A DNA stretch of 64,000 bases from Paraconiothyrium sp. Pb-2020 (taxonomy: Eukaryota; Ascomycota; Dothideomycetes; Pleosporales; Didymosphaeriaceae). The notes under the pieces were generated by a model that did no database searches, was not told where the DNA came from, and saw only the letters and a list, made by a program, of their open reading frames with translations. How positions within the stretch are numbered: position 1 is the first letter of the stretch; every line of letters starts with the position of its first letter. The translations under genes were made by a program, and so were the position numbers. Positions 24,027 through 36,536 of the stretch are shown here, in pieces. The stretch spans positions 1,178,001 to 1,242,000 of the forward strand of contig JAJUBI010000002.1 of assembly GCA_022419385.1 (NCBI GenBank), given 5' to 3'.

Positions 24027-25376
24027 TTAGGGCATATCAGGGTAAGTCTTCTTACGCCAAAATTTGGCTTTACTAGGCTTACTCTCTTCCCTCCGTATGG
24101 TCGCACCTGGTGCGGGTGCTGGAGGCTCAGGTGGTCCAGAGTTGCGGAGGAAGTCAGCCAGATCATTGGTGGCGGAACGGCCAGCGCGAGGATCACTGGT
24201 TGCACCGCGGGCTTGAAGTTTCGGCTTGTAGCCACCCCGAGGAGGATTCGAAGTAACGGAAGGAGTAATGTTGGCCTGTAGAGCGGCCGTTCGACCGTTC
24301 ATCCCGTTCCTAGATGCAGGACTCGATGATGTCAAGCTGTTGGTGTGCGAGTGACCATTAGCACCACCTTTTTGAGTGGCCGCGCGCGCTTTTGCTGCGG
24401 CTATTGTCTCCGGACTCAGCATAAAGGCCTTAGGTGGGCTGTTGGATGGAGGCTCCATGCTATTAAGAAAGTCCATCATGCTCTCCTCCCTTTGAGTGGG
24501 CTTGTTAGATGTGGGGAGCGCCGTCAGAAGGTCTTCATCTTCGTCATCGGAATCAATGGCATAGGGATCCTTGACGCGCCGGCGGGTCCGCGTAATTTGA
24601 GGTTCAGCATTCATGCTGCCTGATAATTGTTGCGGGGTATTGGAATATGCAGGCTGAGTGACGTTCTGCTTCGGTATCAGGCCCGTCTTAGAATTGGAAG
24701 TCTGTGTGGACTGTTTGGAAGCAGTAGAGACTTGTGAGCCATAGGCTGACTCGACGTTACCATTATCCAACATGTGATCAAACTGGTCCGAATCTACAGT
24801 CGTGCGGAATGGGGCAACAGAACGAGGGATCCTAGGTTGTCCGTTGTTCGAGTTGGGCGGACCTTGACGGATGAAGTCGATGAGATCATCATTACCGCTG
24901 CGTTGGCCGGCGGGACTACGAGGTTCCATGTGAATTCGAGGCTTCGCTGACGGGCCGTCACCAGCAAGGGAGCTGGAATGCGAGTGTGAAGAAGTCTGTC
25001 GTGTTGACAGTTTTCTGCCAAGCCCACCGATGGAGGAAGAAGAACCACTGGTCGGCTTCGCACCACTTCCTCCACTGAGCGCAAATCGTTGCACAGGCTT
25101 TTCATCACCAGGTGCTGGTCCAGTGGATCGAATGAAGTCAGCAAAATCACGCATCGAGTCTCCTTTAACCTGCGGTTCCCTCGCTAATGGCTTCTTGATC
25201 GATCCCCTGCTGCTTGACGAAGGAGTAGGTCCGTTGCTTCGTGGTGCTGTCCGAGCTGGCAAGTGTTGTGAGCCGAATTGGCTGTCCTTGTCGGCGTTGA
25301 CGCGCGGGTAAACAGTCACCGAAGATTTAGGCACGGAAGAAGATTTGGGAGAATCGCGCTTTACGACAGCCGGTTC
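24027..25376 (-). repeat. Recurrent D-(L/F)-x-D-F-(I/L)-R motif in the C-terminal half
   Basis: At least three related short peptides occur in the second exon of the large disordered protein: RDFADFIRSTGP, DDLIDFIRQGPP and NDLADFLRNSGP. A fourth weaker relative is SMMDFLNSMEPP. Each is a short amphipathic helix followed by Gly/Pro within disordered sequence. Repeated short helices of this type often act as multivalent docking sites. The repeat is seen directly; the role is inference. Confidence 0.65.
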
Positions 25377-27980
25377 CTGTTCCAGTTAGTATATTGTACT
25401 TGCGTGGAAATAGCATGAACTTACGTCCATATCACGCATGTTTTGAGGGGTGAGAGTAACTTTAACAGTCTCATCACTTTTAACAAGCGAATCGAACTCT
25501 CGTTGTCTGTCCTCCTCTGACATGCGACCGCTGAGACCGCGCGGACGGCCATCGAGACTAGTACCCGAATCACGTCCGCTGTGGAGTATCGACGTCCCAA
25601 CAGATCGCCCAGCAGTCGAAGAGGAGGAAGAGGAAACGCGCTTGAGCGAGGGTTTGGCATCGGTAGATCCGTCAGTGGTTCCTGATCGAGAGCGTGGGGA
25701 GCCATCAATCGATTTCAAGTGTGCGGACCGCTCAGGGGCAGCCGCGGGAGGCTCGCGAGCACGATGTGGCGAGGCATACCGAGCGCTGCTCTCGGTTGAA
25801 CTTCCTCGGCGTGCGGACCTCTCAGGTATGCTGGGTTGCTTCTGCTGTTTCGACTGCCAGGGCTCTGCTTCCTGCAGCGACGATAACCGCGTCCTTGGAG
25901 GAGTGGCTTCGCGCGGTCGCGATTGGGGCAAGTGAACTTGAGGCTGTGGCGCATCCCTCTGCCGGACTTCCTTACGGGCAACTGGAACCTCTGCTGGTGC
26001 CCGAGGACCATCTGGTGTAGGGGTGCTGCGAACGTGGATAGCAGTAGGAGCAGTCTGGCGCGGGGGGACCTCCACATATCCTCCATGTGAAGGATGTTTT
26101 GCATGCCCGAGAACGTTGTCGTTAGCATTACTTTCAATCGGGGGAGTGGGCGAGGGTATCGGGATGTTCGAGGTATGTGCCACTCCAATGGCTTCCGGAC
26201 CAGGCGCGTCGTCATCCGAGTTACCGTCTTCAAGGAATGATCTTGCCTCCATATTGGGAGTCATGCCTGGGGAGTTTGGCTGGCTCCTGCTTTGACTTCT
26301 TAAGCTTGAGCTTCGGGTCGAGTAAGTACGGACAATACCAGGCGGGCCCGTTTTCTCAAGAGACATGCGTTTCGACACGAAAACACGAGAGTCGCCATCG
26401 TAATTCGCCTGTGTAGGGGTATCTACATCGTCTTCGTCTTTGCCGAGAGAGCTCTTCGTTTCCGTATTGATAGGACCCTCGGGAGTAGTCATGCCAAAGC
26501 CCATACCAGTGGAAGCCGCAAATGCTACCATGTCAGCGTCCGCTTCATGCTCGCCATTGTCTTCGATGTCGTGGTGCATGCCTTCCTGGCGCTCGTCGTG
26601 AATGTAAGAGTCGTCATCGGACGCTGGCTCCATGGCCTCCATGGGTGTTTCGAATGGTAGGTCGTCCGTGTCTTCTTCAAGATCCTGCTCGACATGCTCG
26701 TGTTCAGAAAAAGCAGGTATTACAAGTGACTTCCGCTCCGGGGGAGGAACAGACACTGGACGCTCCTTAGCAGCCCTGCTCCTCAGAACCTCGGCAGGTG
26801 CGAGCATAATGACGCTGGTCGGGCGCTGCGGGTGTGTAACAGGTGTCTGCATGCCACTGCTCTCGTCTTCTTCAAATGTACGCGCGAGACCGGGAACCTC
26901 TATTTCAGTGACATCGTTGTCGCCCATGGGCAGGGGGATGTTGGCAGCTATCTCCGTCTCCGTGGGTTTGTACTCAGGAACTTCAGGAACGCCGTCAATC
27001 ATTGATCCGCGGTCGGTATCGTAGCTCAAGTGGCGCCGGTGAAGGCTCGTATAGCTGCTCATGTTGCGTATACCGCGCGGCGAGAGTGGTGTAATAGGAG
27101 ATCGCACGAGCTTCCTCCAGGTTCTCCAGAGCCTGCCGAGAGCAGAGTTCAACGCGACCTTTTCCACATCGAACTCTTCCACGATGATTCGCTCCAACTG
27201 TTGTTCTTCGCTATGCGGCGATTGTTGTGCTATCTTCCGCGCTCTCACCGACAGCCGAGTAAAAGCGGCTTGACCAGAAACAAGCAGTGTCTGCTCAGCT
27301 ACATGCTCGATGATAGAAGTCAAGAATATAGCAGAGGCCCACGACACAAGGCCGACTTCTTCATCATCGCTTTCATCCATGCTGAGGCCGCGCTCCTGCT
27401 GGACATATCGCTCTTCGTCCTCGTCTTCCAGCTCTCCCAGGCGCGTGTATACCATAATCCGCAAGCGGGTGCGCTTCCAAAACTTTTCCACGTCCCAAGG
27501 TTCACCCTCCTTCCCTTGATGCGCCGGAAACTCCTCGTCATCCTCGCCAGCAAGCAGGCCTTCGAGCTCTTCATCGGCTGTCGCCATGGCCTCCCGTGCC
27601 AGGCGCGGCTTCAGAACCTCAGTTATCGCGGGCCGGATCGCAGTCAGCGATGGCGAGCGCGCGGTGGACAGGAACGCGAAAAGCAAGTGATCGAGGAAGG
27701 CATTGAGTAATGAAAGAGCCTGTTCACTAAAGAGGGCATTGGACAGCTCGGGGCTGGGGTCTTCGTCGGCGTCCTCGCGGAGCTGCGCATTGTGATTGTC
27801 GGTGACTATCTGCGACGCGACCGAGGCAGCGATGTAGGCGGGCGCGGGACGCACGCTCGAGGGCATCTGGAAGGTTACTGTGCCAGCGAGCGAGGGTCTG
27901 TCGCTGCTAAAGCTCGGGGCTCTGCTGGAGCGCGGCGACGAGATGTCGCCCGCATCGCTGCGGCTGCGCTGATGCGTCAT
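24027..27980 (-). CDS. Large, mostly disordered conserved fungal protein with a helical N-terminal domain
   Basis: Two exons, 27980-25425 and 25376-24027, joined across a 48-nt intron with a perfect TACTAAC branch site; 1301 aa. I do not recognise the family by name. The N-terminal 350 residues are ordered. One amphipathic helix region is around EQALSLLNAFLDHLLFAF and another around SWASAIFLTSIIEHVAEQ, a pair that resembles the two long helices of a histone fold. An acidic insertion lies between them. The rest is Ser/Pro/Arg-rich and disordered, with several recurrent patterns of the form (A/D)DLADFLRNSGP-like: DFADFIRSTGP, DDLIDFIRQGPP and NDLADFLRNSGP. The protein ends in a basic segment (KAKFWRKKTYPDMP). 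An in-frame Met at 28181 would add 67 residues without family-like features. Function unknown; scaffold or regulator is a guess. Confidence 0.8.
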
Positions 27981-29315
27981 GGCAGCGGGCTCGGGCACCC
28001 AGATATCCCGCAGAGGGCTCGCGTGACGGAAAGTCGTTGTTGTACGTGAAATTTTAATTATAGCAGCGTGCTGCGAACCGGCGGAGCACGTCGGCGGCTG
28101 GCCTTGGATGGCGCGGTGAAATGATTGGACGCTGGATGCCGGCAGCTGCTGAAGATGCAATATCTGGGGAAGGATGCGCAAGTGTGCGTGCTGGGCGCCG
28201 TGGGAGTGGGATATTGACTCCTCAGTAGGCCATGACAGGCCACACGATGGTCGGGCGGAGGAGGAGGGACGAGCGGTGAGACGAGACGCCCTCAGGTTCT
28301 GCTGGTGGATAGGAGGCGGGAGTGAAGGGTCGGGGATGTACTTGAGGATCGACGACAGGGATCATTCGATGGACTCCGGCCGCCCGCTTTGAGACTGTTC
28401 GCAGCCAGGCTTCAAAGAAGCGCCCAAAAAAACAAGACTTGAAACGGCGTGTGCAGAACGGGCAGCGCCTGCTGATGTAGAGGCTGCACGGCGCAGCTGA
28501 GAGACGTCGGGAAGTTTTGGATATGTGCAACCGTCAGCCTGCAGCCCGGCTGTAGGCTGTAACACGCTTTAGCAGGCGTCGTCGAGCACAGAGAACCGGA
28601 GGCCATCCCCCAGCACGATCCCTCCTCGCCAGAAACAGCGGCGCGGCGAGAGTCTCCACTCTCCCGCCGTTATGAACTGATCCTCGGCGCGCTTTGTTGC
28701 GAACGTGCTCGGCTTGGGAGATCTGCATAACTGCCCGAGGCGACATGCACCTGTGGTCGTACATGGCCTCGAGCAGCCGATACCACGTTGTTCTCCCGAC
28801 CTGTGTAATCCGTCGAAACGTCAGTCTCCAATGGCGTCTTGCAAGATTCCACCACTGCAGTTTGTTCGGCGCGGCGCGGTGCACTTGACTCGCAAGTGGA
28901 AAAGGGTCCTCGGCGCGTGGCTGGCTTTGTAGTGGTCCGTATCCGCTGCAATTTCGTGGCGCTTTTCGCCTATCTAAGGCACAGTGCCGCTAGGCTTGTC
29001 GACGCGACCAGACCCCTGGACGATCAGGGTGAAATGTATTGGTGTACAAGAGGAAGCGCACTGGCGTTGCAACGGCGCAAGAAGTGATGGCGCGTCTGGA
29101 GGTTGAGCTGACAAGACTCTGGAAGGCACGAACGCTTCGCAGGTGGGATGAAGCAAGGGAGCTATGAGATCACTACCACGCAACCGAACAAGCAGCCATC
29201 GTTGACGTTGAATTGAGGAACGACAGAGGTACGCTACTCCGTCTAGGCAAACTTAATCCATTCGACAACCGAGCGCCATACAATACGCGGTCGACTTCTG
29301 GTGGCGCATACTGAA
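27981..29315. other. Promoter region of the large protein and 3' flank of the cupredoxin gene
   Basis: About 1.3 kb, GC-rich near 27980-28700. The open frame upstream of the chosen Met (to 28181) looks like 5' leader. No separate gene is supported. Confidence 0.5.
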
Positions 29316-30507
29316 TCAAGTCACCTCGCGATACCATCTGCTGGACGGGAGTGGACCGCACAGCCTCTGTGCAGTGCGTCCCAGCTGCTGTTCATCGCCC
29401 GTGTCCCCAACGCCCTCGCCTTCCATCTCCTGCGGTGGCCCATTATACGCACTCATCCTCCATGCATCTACCCTGGCGTGCCTAGAATCCATCGCTGGGT
29501 CTCTCATATAGGATTCACTAGCCATAGACAGATGCGCCGGATGCACACCATATTCGTGGTTGTATGCCGGCGGACTACCCGGTTGCGGTACCGTTCTATC
29601 ATCCCCTTTGACGGGCATGCACCCTTCAAACCCTGTTTTATACGTCACGCTTGAATGGCGTGTCTCTCCTCGCCTTAGCGCAAACTCTTGTAACGTTTTG
29701 GTACGGCCGACAAAGAAGAACAGTGCTGCTGCAAGCGCAAGCACGGCAGTTCCTCCAACTGCAATACCAACTATAGCACCGGTAGACAACACAGCATGAT
29801 CATGAGGCTCTCCAGTGGCCGTTCCCTCGGACGGAGTAGCTTCGCCAGGTTGGAGCATGATCGTATTTTTATTGATAAGAGCTCTTTGACGGTCAAGCGT
29901 GCTTCGGTTCTGTATGTGCGATCGTCAATTTCACATATAGTTCCCAGTGAGTAACAGTGTACGTACCATATTAATACCTCCTACCATCTTCCACTCCACG
30001 CATGAACCAAGCGCAGAACAGTAAAAGAAGATCGGCTTGGTGTCATTAATCCGTATCCTGTACAGGGGATGCTACAGCAAGTCAGCATCCACAAGGTTTG
30101 ATGGTACGATATCTAAACATACTTCGTCCTTGGTTCCTACTTCCATCATCCCGGAGAAGAAGCCCTGCTTCCCCGAATTCGAATTTTCATACGGTATGCA
30201 TGGGTCACCTTCAGTTGCTTGCACGACCGAATGTCGAGGCGGGTAGAATTCAAACATGACAGTCTGGAGCAAGCATCAGCAATCAAGCTATAGAAGTAGC
30301 GGGTGGTAGCATACATCGCCGACTGCTGCCGTCTCGATGATACCGTCTCCACCAAAGTGGTGGAGTGGCATACCAACAGTCATTTTCCACTCAGTTGCGT
30401 CGACATGACGAGCGAGAAAAGCGAAGAGCAAAAGGGCTACCCCTAGTCATAACACTCTCCGTTCAGCAAAAGCAGTATATCGTCAGAGGGGCGGGCTTAC
30501 TCATCAT
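29316..30507 (-). CDS. Single-pass membrane protein with a cupredoxin-like ectodomain
   Basis: Five exons: 30507-30501, 30442-30315, 30263-30123, 30071-29967 and 29909-29316, 324 aa, with introns of 51-58 nt. All junctions keep frame. The N-terminus MMRVALLLFAFLA is a signal peptide, formed only after the first splice. The ectodomain is cupredoxin-like: AAVGDTVMFEF, PRHSVVQ, GFFSG and INDTKPIFFYC, as in fungal extracellular serine-rich cupredoxin proteins. The first His and the Cys ligand positions are present. The usual HC after the Cys is SC (ALGSCVEWKMVGGI), so the second His ligand seems lost. A transmembrane helix (GAIVGIAVGGTAVLALAAALFFF) and a cytoplasmic tail follow, the tail containing GSPPAYNHEY. 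It may be a surface sensor or adhesin-like protein. Function is not established. Confidence 0.85.
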
Positions 30508-33500
30508 AACAGGAATGAGCGACAATGTCTCTCGCAAGAAGAAGGGAAGCGCTCAAGCTTTGCGCTTCCTTTTTACCCTCTCCAAACCCACTGGGCCTTG
30601 AACCACCTCACGCGACATACTATGGTGAGCAAACAGTAGCCTCGTCGACCCACAAACACATGAGCCAGCGTTGCGCATCCACGCATGCAGGTTTCTGTTC
30701 GGTAAGGCTGGCTGTGTATACCAATGAAGTGCTGCATAAGGTGGAACAAATGTTTGGTCATTCTCATCAGCTGGTGTAGAAGACATTTCGTGATTGGTGG
30801 GCGTCAAAGCTGGGTGGTGGAAACGGCGTTCAATGTTACACGCTGTGGCCAGCCGCTCGGATCACCGTTCTTCGTACGATGATGGGATTATCGAATTGCG
30901 GAGGTGATACGTTCAGATGTTTACAAGCTCTCATGGGATGACTCAGTACAGAGCGATCATGGCGGACACAGTAATGTTCCCGAACCTTGGCTTCAGGAAC
31001 GGCTTGCACATCGAGGATCACCTGAGCCTAGCAAACTGTTTCTCATAGAATATCACATTTCACCTGTCTGTTACAACAAGACAAACAATTTAAGGTGCCG
31101 AATTAACCGAGAATCTGTCCTGAAAAGCACAATCATCTTTGACCTAGCCTCCATCCTGGCTGTTGTGCCCACGGCAGCAGATGTGCCTCATGAGGGAGTA
31201 AATATCGGAGACGATCGCCGTACCCCGTTAGTCATGCCATACATGTTCGGATTGCAAGGCTGCGTATTCGCGTCGGAGAAGACCATTAGCTCGTCGCTGT
31301 TGACTACAAGTCGCCAAGTTGCAATCTATGACCTTTCAGCGACAATATACGCAGGAATCCGAGGAATTGATTTTCGTACTGCCTTGTTTGGCCTTTGCTG
31401 ATGTCGCCCTTGTGTAAAGCTTCCCCTTTCTTCTGGATGATACCGCTCGTATGGAACGCATCCTTGGATGGAAGCTGGTGATTCTCCTTAGTCACCAACG
31501 GTGTACTAGCGATCAATTTCATATTGCACTGTCTGATTGATGTTCATGTACTTTATTCTATCGCTCTGTTTCCAAAATTTGGACTACCATGCCTTCTTTC
31601 ATTTGGTAGTAGCAAGGTGGGGAAGAAGATGCTCTTAGTACTGCCCGCTTCGATTGAGCGAACAAGCCCGGCTTCTCTCCTAGTCGAAGGAATCAAAGTG
31701 GGATCCGAAATTTTTGTACCATGCACAGAATTGAAATCCATTTCGCTCATAATATATCGAACAAAACGGAGCTCCGGGTATATGTGTAGCACCAGGCGCC
31801 AGTCTCTGCCCTATTCTTTATTTTTTCACCTTCTAAGCAACATCTACCCATAAAATCACTCAGACCGTCGACTTTCCGTCAATCTTACACGAATCATCCT
31901 GCATACTTTCTCATGCGCCTGCCACCTCTACGTACCCGTCAGCTGTCGAACTCGCTAGACTCGAGAGTGACTAAATGCTGCAACATTGGACGTGGTGCCC
32001 ACTCCTCAAGACCATGATTGGTCCAACTGTTAGCAATATGCGACATTGTAACGGGGCTCACGGATAGAGGGTTGTCATCTCATGACAAGACTGCCGTAGT
32101 ATAGGTGCCAACGGGGGACTGCATTCTTTCGATTCGGAAGAGAAAGGTGCGCAAATCAAACCTAGGATATGGGCATACCATACGAGGGGTTTCGAACGAA
32201 ATGCACACTGCCTTCTCTGTCAAGAAGGCCCATGATTGGTTAGGCGGTTACCGTCATGGCTGGCGAGACCCTGAATGTTTTTTATTGCCGCAAAACCGCG
32301 TCTTTGCATAAATTGCCGTCATACGTCGTGTGAAGGCCTTCGAGCAGTTTATATGTATGGTCCTTCAATCTTCGAGCATATAATTGTTCTATGGCGTATT
32401 CATGCAAGCGATTGCAACATCTCCTCGAAAACTATGCCGTACCTAGTGTTCTTAAAAAGAACACCCTCACAGATTTTGCATTTTTAACTGCAGGAAACAA
32501 AGTAGCATGTAGACCGAAGACAGTATGTCACGGCAGGATAAATTCTTATTGTTATGTTAGATGATTCGCACTGGAAGACTAGGAGGCTGCCGGTAGTCGT
32601 TCGTTCCCGTTAGTCATTGGAACGTCGCTGATTGGCCGAAAGCTCCGCTCGCGCCTCCTCCCCGCATGACCTACCTCCTCCTCCTGATGAGCTTCATAGC
32701 TCTGTCCTCTTCGACTACATTCATTTCTATGCTGATTGAGTCACTCCTCACTCGATGGAGACTGCGGTGAGTGGGGTTGACTCCGCGGCGGTCGTGGTGA
32801 GCTATGGACCCTGCAGGTGCGCCTCACTAACTCGACGCTAGTGATCTGTGTATATCGGCATTGGAAAAACGCAGCGCACCTCAGCCAGGAGCACGGCGAT
32901 ATCGTCGCCTTATAATCAAATTCTACAAGGTTGCCGGCACATTAATATCTACTTTCAACCGGGAGTCTACCATGGTGATAGTTGCTTCCGATGTCAGACC
33001 TTCATCAGACTCGTCTACACTGTTACTTGACGAGACCGAACAAGAGCTAGCTTTGTGGGCTTGAACATGCCTGACGTCCAGGCTCAGACTCATACTTTAA
33101 AAATGCTTCTAGAACATCGCCGTGCGCTGTTCGATACTGGCATTGGTAACAATGATGGATAGTGTCAACAGTCCTAAGGCTTTCGATATATCCACAACCG
33201 GCGCGGTGTCCGCCTACGATGCGAGATCGAATGCACAGATCCCACCAGTCTCCCCAGTGTCGGCGCTGCCGATGAAAATTTGCCAATGGTTACATGTGCT
33301 GGGAATTCGAGCTCGCTGTAGACCTGGTACAGGCAAGCGAGAATGTCGGATTGCCATGCAGAGTGTCTGTTCAAGGATAATTAGCAGACGCCTGAACGAG
33401 CGTGCATATGCCTTCAACAATGCTCAACATTGTGCAACGCAACAAGGGAGGGTGGAAGAAGATTGTGTGAAGACCTATGGCCACGGCATGACCCAATCAC

Positions 33501-35690
33501 CTTTCAGGCTTCCTTGAGCGCCGGGACATTGGCTGCGGAAGTTGTTTCGAGTTCGAGCTTCAGTATCTGGTTTCTTTCGGCCACAGGATCGGGCTTGGAG
33601 AATAACGGACCTTGCGAGGTCATTGAGAAAGACGAAGCACTTCGCGTCAACTATGTCCGATGGGTAAAATGAGAAGCCGATTGTTGACAGCCTACAGTAG
33701 GACATGTCAGGGTTAATAACGATACCTAAGAGAGCGAGCTCCTAGCGCTCCAAAGACGACCGTGCGCCTGGCAAGCACCCAGCGCGGACATGCTACTAGC
33801 GATCAGGAGCTTGGAACCTTGGAACGATCGCCCTCACGTGACTGTCACCATGCTCAGGTGCAGCTGCTCCCACGAGGTCAGTGGGCTCGACTTCGATGAA
33901 CAAATCAGAGCAAATGGGAGCCTCCCAACAGACCCAGAATGGCCGGCTACGGCGCAGTCGCATCGTACAACACTTCCTGTTCGGAGATGGGACCAATAGG
34001 AACTCCAAGATAGCCCTCCTGGTTGGGGGAAGCTATCTATGGTGTGGCGACAATGAGTACTATACCGACCGAGCATGGCTGGAAAAGTGGTCACAGTGAG
34101 ACAGTACTCGTCGATGAAGAGGCTATGGGACGCGACTCGAGTCCGGCGCCAGTTTCAGCCGTTAAAGTGGTTGGCAATACTGATGACAAACGGGGCTCCC
34201 TGGGACAGGAGGACTGGGATGAGTGAGCGCGCACGTCAGTCCTCCACCAGGCTCTGGGCAGCGCCTCCCCCAGATTTCCAATGTATCGGTAGGGTGCCTG
34301 GCCTGCGTTTAGTTCCCGGCGGTCCGTCACGGTTACAGTTTGCCTCCGCATCGGCGGTCTGCTGTTGCATAGCCTTGCATTCATGCAGGTACCGCTGAAC
34401 AATCCCACGAATTTCGGGCTATGAGAGAGTTGCGTGGACCATGTACACAAGAGCTTCGGGATGTGGACAGATAGCCACCCAGTGCTCTGTTACGCATGGC
34501 TGATGCTCCTGAACAGGTGGAGCTTTGGGTTGCATCCTCGACAGCGGGGTACCAGACCAACGCCAGCATCAATACCTGGGGCACCTATGGTTCGAGCAGG
34601 TGATGGATCATCTCTCAATTGGCTCAAGGGCGTCATGGTGTTGGTACCTCTCGGGAAGATAGCGGGAAGACGCAGGCCTGAAGGCACACTGTCGCCGCCG
34701 CGAACCGGGACCGCCTGGCTCCGGGATCAACCGAGATCGTATGAGCAGGACTGCATACACTATCTGGAGAACCCGTACACACGTGGAATTTGCGACTTTA
34801 CCGTATCTGGTAGAGGACAGCCCCGGATTTTCGTTGGCCTATGTACAGCCCGCAACATGCATCCTTCTGCCTCGACAACACCTTGTGTCACACACATGGA
34901 GCGGAAGTCACAGTTTTCGCATCCGTCAATTCTGCTACGACTGCCGTCCGCGCGAGCGCTTCACGAGCAGCGCAACAGGCGCGGGCGCATTACGTTTGAA
35001 CATCAATCATCGTTGGCCAATCACAGGCGAGAAGGGCCCTTATCTATGGCTTGCGGCCCAGTGTGGGGCAGCTGTGCCAGCGTCGCGGGGATGGCCACGA
35101 ACCGAACGCCTCGAACGTCCCGGTTGCCGACATCGCAACGACAGATCGTCAGGCTCGTCGGTTAACGTGCGGCTTTTTCAAGGATTCAACGTCTCTAGGG
35201 AACTAGAATTCACGCATTACATATTAACAGAGTGGGGTTGGACGGAGAAAGGTTGCGGGCGTGGTAATGCGATGTGCAACGAAGCCGGGAGAACGGCTAT
35301 TCCAGCGACACCAGACTGAAGGTCACGATGCTCTAGACGCGTTAGAAGCAGGATTGAGAATATTGCGGGATAGACCAAGTGGAGGCGTACGCATACAACA
35401 GTATGTACCGCACTATTGCCAAAGTCGAGCAGTGTTAAGGCCTCTATCAATAGCCGGCTGGGCCGTTGCGGGACGAATGCATAGTTTAGCTGCGTCTGTG
35501 GCACTTTGAAGATGCTCGTGTGAGGATCGTGTAACGGTCCCCACGCGGCGGTGCAAAGCTGGGACACGCCACGGACACATGTCGGCATGGCAGCAATACA
35601 GCTTATGCGAACGCACGACGAGTCAATAGTCCAGATGTTCTTCGCCAGGTTACTGCGTCGGAAAGGGGGAATTCTTCACTAAGAGAAACG
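30508..35690. other. Gene-poor tract of about 5 kb
   Basis: No gene is confidently supported. Coding-like scraps include a plus-strand frame ending near 31401 with a hydrophobic segment (IIFDLASILAVVPTAAD) and a plus-strand frame at 33881-34099 ending VGGSYLWCGDNEYYTDRAWLEKWSQ-like. Both lack a clear start or recognisable family. The open frame at 34434-35165 has a composition unlike the real genes here. Decayed genes or lineage-specific exons are possible. Confidence 0.5.
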
Positions 35691-35759
35691 GTTTTGACGA
35701 CGTCGAGTGATGCGGCCATGACGGCGCTGCGGCCGTGCGCAGGGCTGTGGTTGGCCGGC

Positions 35760-36536
35760 CTTATCGTTATCGCCACAGCACCTGCGTCAAGCGCACCACA
35801 GGCTGCTGATAGGCGTGCATGCAGGAACTGCGTGCGCATCGTGACCGCGCTGTTCAGTGACGGCAGAGCGAAGAAAGAGGAAGCTGGGCGGGAGGCACAC
35901 GCATCGTGCAACTGGCGACTGAGTTGCGGTGAGCCTGCGTCGAACAGACTCGCGCAGTGTCGTTATCTCGGTGGATATATTTAGCTTCCCCAGCGATTGC
36001 CTTCCACAAGGCGGCCAAAAGCGGAACGCACAGGCGGAGCCACCGCGCCCAACCGACGCTTTGTGCGCCTGTCAGCGCCGCGCTAGGGCCACGCTCCAGC
36101 GCTGCTACGAACAAAGATTCAATGAATTGAATCACCGCGGCGACGAAACTGGGCCGCGCGCAGATTGGGGCGGCCGGTGGGACATGGCGGCGGTTGAGGT
36201 GCAGTCGCGGACCCAGATAGGCGCATCCTTGGGGTGAAGCAGGGCACCCCAGCACATTCACCGTCTCGTTGCTTCTCCATCCCACGGAAACAGTTCGGCG
36301 ACGCCTCTTTTAATTCTTGGCCAGTGCCAGCCTAACATTTATCTACCATCGCTGCCGCCCCGCCATTGCCCGAGCATCGAATCGAAACCTACTTAAGGGT
36401 CTGACCCCCAGTTCTGTTAATCGCGCATATACCACACTTCCACCTATACTTGTACTCGTGTACACCTCGACACATCTCTTCCCTTCCACATCTTGAATTA
36501 TTGCCTTTTTCTGTTGCACATCACATCACCGCAGTC
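35760..36536 (+). promoter_or_regulatory. Glutamine synthetase promoter with clustered GATA sites
   Basis: Four HGATAR-type sites, the AreA/NIT2 nitrogen-regulator target, are visible on either strand: 35760-35766 and 35767-35772 (adjoining, reverse), 35807-35812 and 35963-35968 (reverse). The leader just before the ATG is pyrimidine- and CA-rich, as is common for highly expressed fungal genes. Nitrogen control by a GATA factor is established for fungal glutamine synthetases; here it is inferred from the sites. Confidence 0.5.

Noticed and set aside
34434..35165. 243-codon plus-strand open frame
   Set aside because: No recognisable domain, composition unlike neighbouring genes, and overlapping open frames in other phases.
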